A stretch of DNA of 11,645 nt. It comes from Syntrophorhabdaceae bacterium (GTDB lineage Bacteria > Desulfobacterota > Syntrophorhabdia > Syntrophorhabdales > Syntrophorhabdaceae). Shown piece by piece: positions 5,878 through 11,645 of the stretch (position 1 is its first letter; the number at the start of each line of letters is the position of its first letter). The notes under the pieces were generated by a model. That model searched no databases and was not told the DNA's origin. It was given only the letters and a program-made list of their open reading frames with translations. Both the position numbers and the translations under genes were made by a program. The DNA is taken from assembly GCA_026416315.1 (NCBI GenBank), contig JAOAFK010000097.1:1-11645 (forward strand), in the 5' to 3' direction.

Positions 5878-7308
5878 TTAAAATCCGAAGCCAATGTAAA
5901 CACTTTTTACAGGCCTTACCCTGTCTTCCCAGGATTTAGCAAATCTCGGTTCTAATACCTGAATAGGTCTTGCGTTTAATCTCTTTGTTCTAAGGATGTC
6001 TATGAACACAGCATGCATCTGCGGTGTGCCTGAAGATATGGCAAGAAACACTTCTTTATCCTTTAACATCGCATCTACACTTTTAAGTATAGTGAGAATT
6101 GCCGTATATATGTCATCATAGTCTGTTGGGTCATGGATTTCTATAGTTTTTATATGGCATGTATCCTTACCTGAAATTTTTATTATCTCTTCTTTTGTTT
6201 TCTGTGCATTTTTTACTGTCTCTTCTGTTGCAAGAAGGAACACTTCGTCAGGAGATAATCTTCTATAAGCAGTAAGTACTGGCCCTTCTGAGAAAAGGGA
6301 AGTTTCTTCATCGTGGTATGAGCGGCCATAAGGGTCACGCATACCAACAGGGGAAATAAGAACCCTTGTCTTTTCCATCTTATCTGTTAATATGTCATAA
6401 CCTGATAAAAATGTATCTCTTTCTATTTTTGCCTTTTGATTCATCCTCGATGTGAATGAAAGGATCTCTTCATTTTTAAATAAAAGATTGAACACCTCAT
6501 GGAGCTCCCTTACACCAATTATCTCAATTTCGTAGGTTTGGCTTACATCATTTAAATTTTCTTCAGGGATAAACACCTTTTTTATCCCTTTCAGGTATGC
6601 GATTCTCATTTTTTCTTTTATGCCCTCTACCCTTTCAATCTCACCCCTTATGTTGAGAGTCCCTGTAAATGCCGCATCCTTTGGAATGGGCACTTCAAGA
6701 AGTGAAGACATAAAGGCGCATGCCATAGAAAGGCACAGGGATGAACCATCATAGATGTGGCCAATTTTCCCCACCTGAACCGTTATGCCATAATTATCCA
6801 ATGTTCGGTATCCCTCTTTTTCCATACCGTATCTTTTTAATGCAAATCTTATTGCCTCGTAAACAACATAGACAGATAATGAAATTTCCTGACCCTGTTC
6901 ATGGGCAATTACTTTATGTTCTCCCTTTCCATCGTTTACAGAAACTGCTGTAACAGGATGGATTACACCAAAAGATGCTCCGTTATATTCAACAAGAAAT
7001 AGACAATTTGCTTTACCAGGTGGATACAGTCCCCTTTCAGAGAAGGCATGCTTTGAATGTAGCCTGCCCATTATATCCTTTTTGTTTCTGAAAATGCCTT
7101 CACTGCTTAATATTATGGATACCAACTCTTTTTTTTCACACTCTGTGAGCTCCATATCAAAAATGGTTTTTAATAAAGAATTGGCAAGTTTCTTTTTTGC
7201 TTCGTTAGGGATTTTTGCATGTATGATTTGTTCAAGAGATGATACGGGGTTTTTTAATTCAAGGGATTTGTTTATTGAAGAGAAAATATCAGAAAAGAAA
7301 TCTTCCAT
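5878..7308 (-). CDS. Lon-type protease fused to an RtcR-like CARF sensor domain (predicted type III CRISPR effector)
   Basis: The protein has 476 residues. An N-terminal helical part (about 1-95) precedes a Lon (S16) proteolytic domain at about 100-275: the nucleophile motif DGSS at 187-190 (Ser190, replacing the Lon DGPS) and the catalytic Lys in 'GEIERVEGIKEK' (Lys231). Their 41-residue spacing is close to Lon. There is no AAA+ ATPase domain and no obvious transmembrane helix, so activity should be ligand-controlled rather than ATP-driven. Residues about 314-476 look like a CARF domain of the RtcR type: 'RVLISPVGMRDPYGR', 'EGPVLTAYRRLSPDEVFLLAT', 'TIEIHDPTDYDDIY' and the ligand-loop-like 'AISSGTPQM' (423-431). 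The start ATG overlaps the stop of the anti-sigma gene (TAATG), implying coupled translation. The likely role is a protease switched on by a cyclic oligonucleotide, with the neighbouring anti-sigma protein as substrate, comparable to CalpL. The domains are seen; ligand and substrate are inferred. RtcR itself responds to RNA damage products, so a different ligand is possible. Confidence 0.88.
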   Translation of the reverse strand: MEDFFSDIFSSINKSLELKNPVSSLEQIIHAKIPNEAKKKLANSLLKTIFDMELTECEKKELVSIILSSEGIFRNKKDIMGRLHSKHAFSERGLYPPGKANCLFLVEYNGASFGVIHPVTAVSVNDGKGEHKVIAHEQGQEISLSVYVVYEAIRFALKRYGMEKEGYRTLDNYGITVQVGKIGHIYDGSSLCLSMACAFMSSLLEVPIPKDAAFTGTLNIRGEIERVEGIKEKMRIAYLKGIKKVFIPEENLNDVSQTYEIEIIGVRELHEVFNLLFKNEEILSFTSRMNQKAKIERDTFLSGYDILTDKMEKTRVLISPVGMRDPYGRSYHDEETSLFSEGPVLTAYRRLSPDEVFLLATEETVKNAQKTKEEIIKISGKDTCHIKTIEIHDPTDYDDIYTAILTILKSVDAMLKDKEVFLAISSGTPQMHAVFIDILRTKRLNARPIQVLEPRFAKSWEDRVRPVKSVYIGFGF

Positions 7309-8003
7309 TATCTATTTTTATTTAGTTCGGTCAAAATTAAAGCACACTTTTTACCATCTGATTTTTTCTTGAGGTCATAAATATTTCCCAATGATGCAAC
7401 ACCCTTTTTATTTACTTTTGCCCTTGCAATGGTTATATAGCCCTTTTTTGTTCTTACAGCAATTTCAACGGCAGTATCGGAAAGGTTATATATTTTTGAA
7501 TCAAAGTATGCCTTCATATTGCCTTTTTTATCAACGATAAGGGCTGCCTCTATGCCCTTTTTTGAAAAGGTCTTTATATCGATTATATCACTTTCCAGCA
7601 CCCTTTTTGTCTTTGCCTGAAGCACCGGTGTTGCGAGTATTTGGGGTTGCCCATAGCCTTTTATTTTCTCTGCAATATGAGAAATATATCCCAAAAATAT
7701 ACGCACCATGCCCTTCTGTTTTTTTTCAATAAATGCCGTGTATTCTTCAAAACAGGTATCGCAGTATTTTATGTGGGTATCCCAGAAGCGGGCATCTTCC
7801 TTTTTTAATCTGTCTTTATAAGCTTTATCAAAAAGTAGGCGTATTTTCTTGCATGATTCAAATTTTTTATGTTCTAAATGGGTTACATATAACATACATA
7901 CATTACATGTTTTTAAGTGGAGGTCAATCTCTTGCCTTTTCGATGCAGGTAATATGCCATACACATAAAGCATGGCATCCTTTTTGTCTATGTGATCATT
8001 CAT
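7308..8003 (-). CDS. Soluble zinc-finger anti-sigma-like protein, predicted protease target
   Basis: I choose the ATG at 8003, 8 bases after AAGGA, over the ATG at 8012, which sits on top of that site (231 residues). The N-terminal part has the anti-sigma zinc-finger signature 'LPASKRQEIDLHLKTCNVC', with His29, Cys33 and Cys36 (HxxxCxxC), preceded by an acidic/basic helix. A second HxxxCxxC occurs at His77, Cys81, Cys84 ('THIKYCDTC'). After an amphipathic stretch (about 97-115) and a linker comes a strand-rich C-terminal half (about 135-231) with no family that I recognise. No transmembrane helix is present, so it is cytoplasmic, unlike classical membrane anti-sigma factors. It lies 2-11 bases after the sigma factor gene, as expected for an anti-sigma partner, and its stop overlaps the protease start. 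It probably holds the sigma factor inactive until cut by the CARF-Lon protease, like CalpT. The zinc motif and gene order are seen; binding and cleavage are inferred. Confidence 0.82.
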   Translation of the reverse strand: MNDHIDKKDAMLYVYGILPASKRQEIDLHLKTCNVCMLYVTHLEHKKFESCKKIRLLFDKAYKDRLKKEDARFWDTHIKYCDTCFEEYTAFIEKKQKGMVRIFLGYISHIAEKIKGYGQPQILATPVLQAKTKRVLESDIIDIKTFSKKGIEAALIVDKKGNMKAYFDSKIYNLSDTAVEIAVRTKKGYITIARAKVNKKGVASLGNIYDLKKKSDGKKCALILTELNKNR

Positions 8004-8014
8004 CAAAACCATCC

Positions 8015-8668
8015 TTACTTTATATAATCCCAGTTCTCAAGATACATGGTATCTATGCCCTTTTCGCTGAGGTGGATTCGTAAAGCGTTTTTGTTTCTGT
8101 GTATCCAGTTGTTTATGTTTGTTGTCTTTTCATTCATAATCTCTGCCACCTCTTCAATGGTATGACCGTAAAAATAATGGAGTATATGCACTTTTTTAAT
8201 TTTTTCATCGCCAAATTCAAGAATAGCATGCACAATCTCTTTTTTTGCCAGTTCAAATTGAGGGTCTCTTGGGTTTTTATCCTCATTTTTATAAACAATA
8301 TCACTGATTATATTTTCACCCAACTCGTGGGGGTCCGCATCAAAATCTTCAAGGCCTAATGAGGTGGCAAGGTCATCAATGAAAATAAACCTTTCATGGA
8401 CCCTTTTATTTCTCTCCCGCCAGTGTTTAATCTCAAATTTTATAGTCTCGTTTATCCACTGTATAAAATTGGCCTCAATGTTTCCCATCCCCTTATCGGG
8501 TTCATATGCATCAATTTGTTCCATAAGTTTCTCAATGGCAGTGGAGACAATTTCTTCTATAGCCAAGCTATCAGCTTTTATACATCTTTTAACAGCACTG
8601 GAGCATATCTCCATGATGTGTTTCCAAGCGTTTTCGTCTCTTTTTTTAGCAGCATCAATAAAATACAT
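8015..8668 (-). CDS. ECF-like RNA polymerase sigma factor (CalpS-like)
   Basis: The frame extends to an ATG at 8785, but that would overlap the DHH gene by 94 bases. The ATG at 8668 lies 23 bases after the DHH stop and begins just before the sigma-2 domain, giving 217 residues, normal for an ECF factor. Sigma-2 covers about residues 2-90: 'FIDAAKKRDENAWKHIM' matches the ECF opening (a..gd..a...l), then 'AIEEIVSTAIEKLMEQIDAY' and 'NFIQWINETIKFEIKHWRER'. Sigma-4 is at about 150-205, with the helix-turn-helix 'HTIEEVAEIMNEKTTNINNW' and 'NKNALRIHL'. A roughly 50-residue acidic linker joins the two. Such factors direct polymerase to a small regulon. The target promoters cannot be identified from this window. 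Its anti-sigma and protease partners follow immediately. A very short anti-sigma spacing and 'coupled' stops indicate stoichiometric production. The upstream ribosome binding site is weak (AAAGAAAG). Confidence 0.85.
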   Translation of the reverse strand: MYFIDAAKKRDENAWKHIMEICSSAVKRCIKADSLAIEEIVSTAIEKLMEQIDAYEPDKGMGNIEANFIQWINETIKFEIKHWRERNKRVHERFIFIDDLATSLGLEDFDADPHELGENIISDIVYKNEDKNPRDPQFELAKKEIVHAILEFGDEKIKKVHILHYFYGHTIEEVAEIMNEKTTNINNWIHRNKNALRIHLSEKGIDTMYLENWDYIK

Positions 8669-8691
8669 ATCAATGGTTATTTTCTTTCTTT

Positions 8692-9528
8692 TTACAGGTT
8701 TTTCAAGACTATCTCTATCACTTCCTCTGGTGTGAGGGTTGAGCCTTTTTTCGGCGAGCCTATAATTGTATCCCTTCCTCCCCATCCTTTTTCCATATTA
8801 TCAAAGAATGAGATTAAATGCACGACTTTTTTGTTCTTCCCTGAAATGGTGTATTTTCTTCGAGGTGGTTCTCCATAGGCTGGATTATAAAGTATTACAA
8901 CATCACAGCCTGCCCTATAAAGGGAACCTATGCCAACGATGGATGTTGATTCAAGAAAGCCTATTTTTAATCCTCTGTTTAAAAAAAAGTACTTTGTATT
9001 TTTTAGGGCATGTTCTGTCTCTTCTAAGTTTTTGTGCTTTGCCTCTACAAATTCCCTCCATTCATAAACATCAGGCATGGTGGAAAATGGATCGATGTTT
9101 TCATTTAAGACCTTTTTAAGCATCTCCATACCCTTTAAAAACTGTTTTTTAGGATCCTTTTCTACAAGGAGCATACCTGAAAAGATATTGGACAGAGATG
9201 GAAAGGCTATGAGAGGGTGTTTTTCAGGTCTATCATCTACAAGGCAAACGTAGTCTAAAAGTCTTTTCAGTTTAATATCATTACATCCTGTATGCTCATA
9301 TGCCTGTAAACATGCAGGTGGATAGTATTGATGCGGTTCATGGTGGTCAAAATTATTAAGGGATGTGAGGCCGCTTCCACCACATTCTATGCAAATTACC
9401 GAAGAGTCTAATAGATCTCTTTCTTCTGCTTTACCTTCAACAATAAATATATCGTCATGAGAGGAAATACCAAGGATGAGCCCCGTGAGACACGTATCGA
9501 GGTCCGGTTTCTCGATGAGAACCTTCAT
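8692..9528 (-). CDS. DHH/DHHA1-family phosphoesterase, possible messenger-degrading enzyme
   Basis: The protein has 278 residues. The N-terminal DHH region has a PDLD motif (8-11) in place of the usual PD.D, and the diagnostic DHH triad at 61-63 ('FDHHEPH'). 'DYVCLVDDRPEK' (about 92-103) supplies a further metal-binding Asp. The C-terminus has a DHHA1-like glycine motif 'GWGGRDTIIGSPKKGS' (248-263). The usual motif II Asp is not evident ('CIECGGSG' stands there), so metal coordination may differ. DHH/DHHA1 enzymes hydrolyse short RNAs, cyclic dinucleotides or polyphosphate; one member, NrN, degrades the SAM-AMP messenger of a type III CRISPR system. As first gene of the operon leading to the CARF-Lon protease, it is a plausible off-switch that destroys the messenger, but a housekeeping role unrelated to CRISPR is possible. 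There is no Shine-Dalgarno sequence; a TATAAT sits 10 bases upstream of the ATG. Confidence 0.78.
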   Translation of the reverse strand: MKVLIEKPDLDTCLTGLILGISSHDDIFIVEGKAEERDLLDSSVICIECGGSGLTSLNNFDHHEPHQYYPPACLQAYEHTGCNDIKLKRLLDYVCLVDDRPEKHPLIAFPSLSNIFSGMLLVEKDPKKQFLKGMEMLKKVLNENIDPFSTMPDVYEWREFVEAKHKNLEETEHALKNTKYFFLNRGLKIGFLESTSIVGIGSLYRAGCDVVILYNPAYGEPPRRKYTISGKNKKVVHLISFFDNMEKGWGGRDTIIGSPKKGSTLTPEEVIEIVLKNL

Positions 9529-9538
9529 GAGACTTTAC

Positions 9539-9544
9539 ATTATA
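9539..9544 (-). promoter_or_regulatory. Candidate -10 element of the DHH-sigma-anti-sigma-Lon operon
   Basis: A perfect TATAAT (9544-9539) ends 10 bases before the DHH start codon. No good -35 hexamer is found at 16-18 bases upstream, where the sequence is A-rich. If used, the leader would be only a few bases, consistent with the absent ribosome binding site. Confidence 0.35.
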
Positions 9545-9564
9545 AGCGAATTTTTAAAGTTTTT

Positions 9565-9813
9565 TTACCAGTCGTCAAAGGATGAACCTGAAGAACCCCA
9601 GTCATCATAAGAACTCCAATCATAAGATGATGTGGTTGACGAACAATAATCATCACTAAAAGATGAAGTTGAGTTTGATGAATAATAATCATCACTTGAG
9701 GATGAAATTGAAGTTGATGAATAATAATCATCACTTGAGTATGACGTGTAGTTTGATGAAGAATCAGAACTGTTATCAAAGATTCCTAATAAAAACCATT
9801 TCAACCAGTCCAT
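9565..9813 (-). CDS. Small Ser/Asp/Tyr-rich repeat protein (function unknown)
   Basis: The protein has 82 residues. The ATG at 9813 is preceded by AAGGAGG at 5 bases, one of the strongest ribosome binding sites in the window, so translation is likely despite the low-complexity composition. It opens with a short hydrophobic/aromatic helix, 'MDWLKWFLLGIFD', followed by a tail almost entirely of Ser, Asp, Tyr and Thr built on a 13-residue repeat (DDYYSSTSISSSS, DDYYSSNSTSSFS, DDYCSSTTSS...). The tail should be disordered and acidic, and the N-terminus could lie on a membrane. I recognise no family. It sits between rpoN and the DHH operon, 180 bases after rpoN and 36 bases before the DHH gene; co-transcription with the latter is possible. 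Confidence 0.72.
   Translation of the reverse strand: MDWLKWFLLGIFDNSSDSSSNYTSYSSDDYYSSTSISSSSDDYYSSNSTSSFSDDYCSSTTSSYDWSSYDDWGSSGSSFDDW
9642..9758 (-). repeat. 39-bp imperfect tandem repeat inside the Ser/Asp/Tyr-rich gene
   Basis: The segment AATAATAATCATCACT (plus strand) recurs at 9681 and 9720, and with one change at 9642, giving an exact 39-base period that corresponds to the 13-residue protein repeat. The copies have diverged by substitutions that keep Ser/Asp/Tyr codons. Confidence 0.85.
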
Positions 9814-9993
9814 AATTACCTCCTTAATGTAATCTCCTTAAATATATATATCACCTGTTTTTTTAAAATTCTTTCATGATTAAAAAATTTTTTTAATGGT
9901 TTAATTTGAGACATAAGAAAGTCACAGGTAATTTGAACCTATATTTTTATTGGGGTAAAACGAGAGAAAAAAGTACATCAAAGACACAAATTG
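9814..9993 (-). promoter_or_regulatory. rpoN to small-gene intergenic region with duplicated Shine-Dalgarno
   Basis: The 180 bases are very AT-rich. They hold a weak ATTAAAAAAATTTTTTAAT-type palindrome and, next to the start codon, two Shine-Dalgarno-like segments, TTAAGGAGATTACA then TTAAGGAGGTAATT, of which the second is used. No clear terminator for rpoN and no -24/-12 (sigma-54) promoter is visible. Confidence 0.4.
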
Positions 9994-11400
9994 TCAATCT
10001 ACTTTTCTCATCCTCGAAGAGGGGATGTTTAACATATCCCTGTATTTTGCCACGGTTCTCCTTGCAATGTTGAGTCCTCTGTCTTTCTTTAGAATGGAAA
10101 CCACTTCATCATCCGTTAAGGGATTATGCTTATCCTCGTTTTCTATGAGTTCTTTAATCAAATCCATGACGACATTCGTTGAAAGCATCTCTCCGCGATC
10201 TTTATTTATCCCTGAAGGAAAGAAGAATTTCATCTCATATATACCATGAGGCGTGCTCATATACTTATTCGTTGTTACCCTACTCACTGTTGACTCATGG
10301 ATATTTAGCTCCGCTGCAATATCTTTTAGGTTCAAAGGTCTTAAAAACTTTATACCCTTTTCAAAAAAAGGCAGTTGATGTTCAACTATACTTTTTGCCA
10401 CAAGATAAAGTGTCCTCTGCCTCTGCTTCAGACTTTTGATAAACCATTCGGCCTGTTTTATCTTGTTCTTTATATATTTTTTTGTTTCATCATTTATGTT
10501 CTTATCAAAATTCAGGCCAATGTAATATCTATTCAACTGAAGTTCAGGGATATCCTCCTCGTTTAAAAATACATCAAAACCGTCGTCTGTTTTTACCACA
10601 TACACATCAGGAACCACAAAAAGCGCCTGCTCATCGCTGAAATTCCTTCCCGGTTTTGGATCAAAGGTCTTTATCTCCTCAAAGACCTCCTTTATTTTTT
10701 CCACCGCATAACCTGATTTTTTTGCCACTGCCTTCAGATTATTTTCGTACAGCATGTGAAAATAGTTTTTTACTATGTCTAAAAAAACCGGATCATACTC
10801 TCTTTTTAACTCATCCTGTTTTATCTCATACTGAATCAATATGCACTCTTTTAAATCTCTTGCCCCAACACCTGATGGATCAAACCTCTGGATCTTTTTC
10901 AACACGGCCTCGAGTTCATTCATTTCATATCCAGATGCTTTACTGATTTCTTCAAGGGTATAGGCAAGATAACCATTGTCGTTTATGTTTTCAATAATCC
11001 ATTCTGCAATCAATCTTTCATGGGCATTAAAATCTGAAAGGCCTGCCTGCCACCTGAGGTAGTCTCTCAAATCCGATGTTTTTCGCACGATATTTTCGTA
11101 ATTTATTGACTCTCTTTCTTCCCTTTCTCCAAAATCATCAGAAGGTGAAAACCTTTCAAGAAACTCATCAAGGTCCTCTTTTTCAAGGGCTTTTTCATCT
11201 GTCTCAGACTCTAAAGCTGTTTCTTTTGATTCTTCTTCTGTGGACTTATCCTCTGCAATATCGAGTATAGGGTTTTCTTTTAATTCCTGTTCGATTGCCT
11301 CAATGAGTTCGAGCTGGGACATCTGGAGAAGTTTTATAGCCTGCTGTAGCTGAGGCGTTAGTATGGCCTGTAATTTTTGAGTCTGCTTAAGTTCCAACAT
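9994..11400 (-). CDS. rpoN: RNA polymerase sigma-54 factor
   Basis: The protein is full length with 468 residues (E. coli RpoN has 477). The N-terminal activator-interacting region I is the glutamine/leucine-rich 'LQAILTPQLQQAIKLLQMSQ' (about 10-29). An acidic region II follows (about 50-95), then the core-binding domain. 'DIAAELNIHESTVSRVTTNK' forms the helix-turn-helix, and the RpoN box 'ARRTVAKYRD' near residues 445-455 recognises the -24 element. It gives sigma-54-dependent transcription, which needs ATP-driven enhancer-binding activators. The ATG lies 14 bases before the end of lptB, with AGGAG 10 bases upstream, the usual lptB-rpoN arrangement of Gram-negative bacteria. The gene that often follows (hpf) is missing; a small repeat protein stands there instead. 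Confidence 0.98.
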   Translation of the reverse strand: MLELKQTQKLQAILTPQLQQAIKLLQMSQLELIEAIEQELKENPILDIAEDKSTEEESKETALESETDEKALEKEDLDEFLERFSPSDDFGEREERESINYENIVRKTSDLRDYLRWQAGLSDFNAHERLIAEWIIENINDNGYLAYTLEEISKASGYEMNELEAVLKKIQRFDPSGVGARDLKECILIQYEIKQDELKREYDPVFLDIVKNYFHMLYENNLKAVAKKSGYAVEKIKEVFEEIKTFDPKPGRNFSDEQALFVVPDVYVVKTDDGFDVFLNEEDIPELQLNRYYIGLNFDKNINDETKKYIKNKIKQAEWFIKSLKQRQRTLYLVAKSIVEHQLPFFEKGIKFLRPLNLKDIAAELNIHESTVSRVTTNKYMSTPHGIYEMKFFFPSGINKDRGEMLSTNVVMDLIKELIENEDKHNPLTDDEVVSILKKDRGLNIARRTVAKYRDMLNIPSSRMRKVD

Positions 11401-11645
11401 CTATATAAAACTCCTCGCCGAGGTAAACCTCTCTTACGATTCTATCTTTTGATACAACATCGGGGGTTCCTTCAAGTAAAATCCTACCATTATTCACTAT
11501 ATAGGCCCTGTCGCACAATGGCAGTGAATCCCTTACATTATGGTCGGAAATCAATATCCCTATACCTCTTTTTTTCAGGTTCATTATGATCTTTTTAAGG
11601 TCAGAAATGGAAATAGGATCAATGCCTGAAAATGGCTCATCAAGG
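11387..11645 (-). CDS. lptB: LptB, ATPase of the lipopolysaccharide export ABC transporter (5' part outside window)
   Basis: Only the C-terminal 85 residues are present. They begin in the Walker B motif 'LDEPFSGIDPISI', which includes the catalytic Glu and the D-loop, and continue with the switch histidine in 'ILISDHNVRD' and the LptB-specific ending 'RAYIVNNGRILLEGTP' and 'VREVYLGEEF'. LptB powers LptFG to extract lipopolysaccharide from the inner membrane, so the organism has an outer membrane. The stop TAA (11389-11387) lies inside rpoN, giving a 14-base overlap. Confidence 0.96.
   Translation of the reverse strand, partial: LDEPFSGIDPISISDLKKIIMNLKKRGIGILISDHNVRDSLPLCDRAYIVNNGRILLEGTPDVVSKDRIVREVYLGEEFYIDVGT

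Noticed and set aside
8669..8785. N-terminal extension of the sigma factor to the ATG at 8785
   Set aside because: It would overlap the DHH gene by 94 bases and add residues before the sigma-2 domain that match nothing; the ATG at 8668 fits domain and spacing.
9642..9758. Possible CRISPR-like or iteron repeat
   Set aside because: The 39-base period is coding, matches the 13-residue protein repeat and has no unique spacers.
9540..9779. 79-codon His/Gln/Met-rich frame overlapping the Ser/Asp/Tyr-rich gene
   Set aside because: A repeat-generated frame in another register without its own ribosome binding site.
4986..9840. Shared TTTTAAAAATT-like motif upstream of several genes as a possible sigma-factor target site
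   Set aside because: The motif is too simple for such AT-rich DNA and its distance to start codons varies; no convincing common promoter was found.

Overview
The window is AT-rich bacterial DNA in which every convincing gene lies on the minus strand, so transcription runs from high to low coordinates. The right edge carries the conserved lptB-rpoN pair, which points to a Gram-negative (diderm) bacterium with lipopolysaccharide export. The Lys/Ile/Glu-rich proteins, the TraT-type lipoprotein and the type III CRISPR content would fit a Nitrospirota- or Desulfobacterota-like organism, but no marker here fixes the taxon.

Reading in the direction of transcription: (1) the 3' end of lptB, overlapping a complete rpoN (sigma-54). 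(2) A small Ser/Asp/Tyr-rich repeat protein with a very strong ribosome binding site. (3) A tightly packed four-gene operon at 9528-5878: a DHH-family phosphoesterase, an ECF-like sigma factor, a soluble zinc-finger anti-sigma-like protein, and a Lon-type protease fused to a C-terminal CARF-like ligand-sensing domain. (4) A roughly 290-base non-coding stretch with palindromes and a degenerate direct repeat. (5) A secreted or anchored coiled-coil membrane protein and a TraT-like outer-membrane lipoprotein, closed by a strong terminator. (6) A type III CRISPR-Cas operon at 4164-1: a Cas10 without an HD nuclease domain but with an intact GGDD cyclase motif, a large double-RAMP protein whose reading frame breaks at an A8 run, and a Csm3-like Cas7 protein that leaves the window at base 1. 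No CRISPR array, cas6, cas1 or cas2 is visible.

The main interest is how regions 3 and 6 fit together. I infer that Cas10, when its complex binds target RNA, makes a cyclic nucleotide. This would bind the CARF-like domain of the Lon protease, which would cut the anti-sigma protein and free the sigma factor to switch on a defence or stress regulon. The DHH protein could be the off-switch that degrades the messenger. The logic matches the published CalpL-CalpT-CalpS cascade (a SAVED-Lon protease, its anti-sigma-like target and a sigma factor). Here, however, the sensor looks like the CARF domain of RtcR rather than SAVED, the anti-sigma has two zinc-binding HxxxCxxC motifs, and a DHH phosphoesterase is built into the operon. 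The protein families and gene order are seen in the sequence; the signalling chain is inference.
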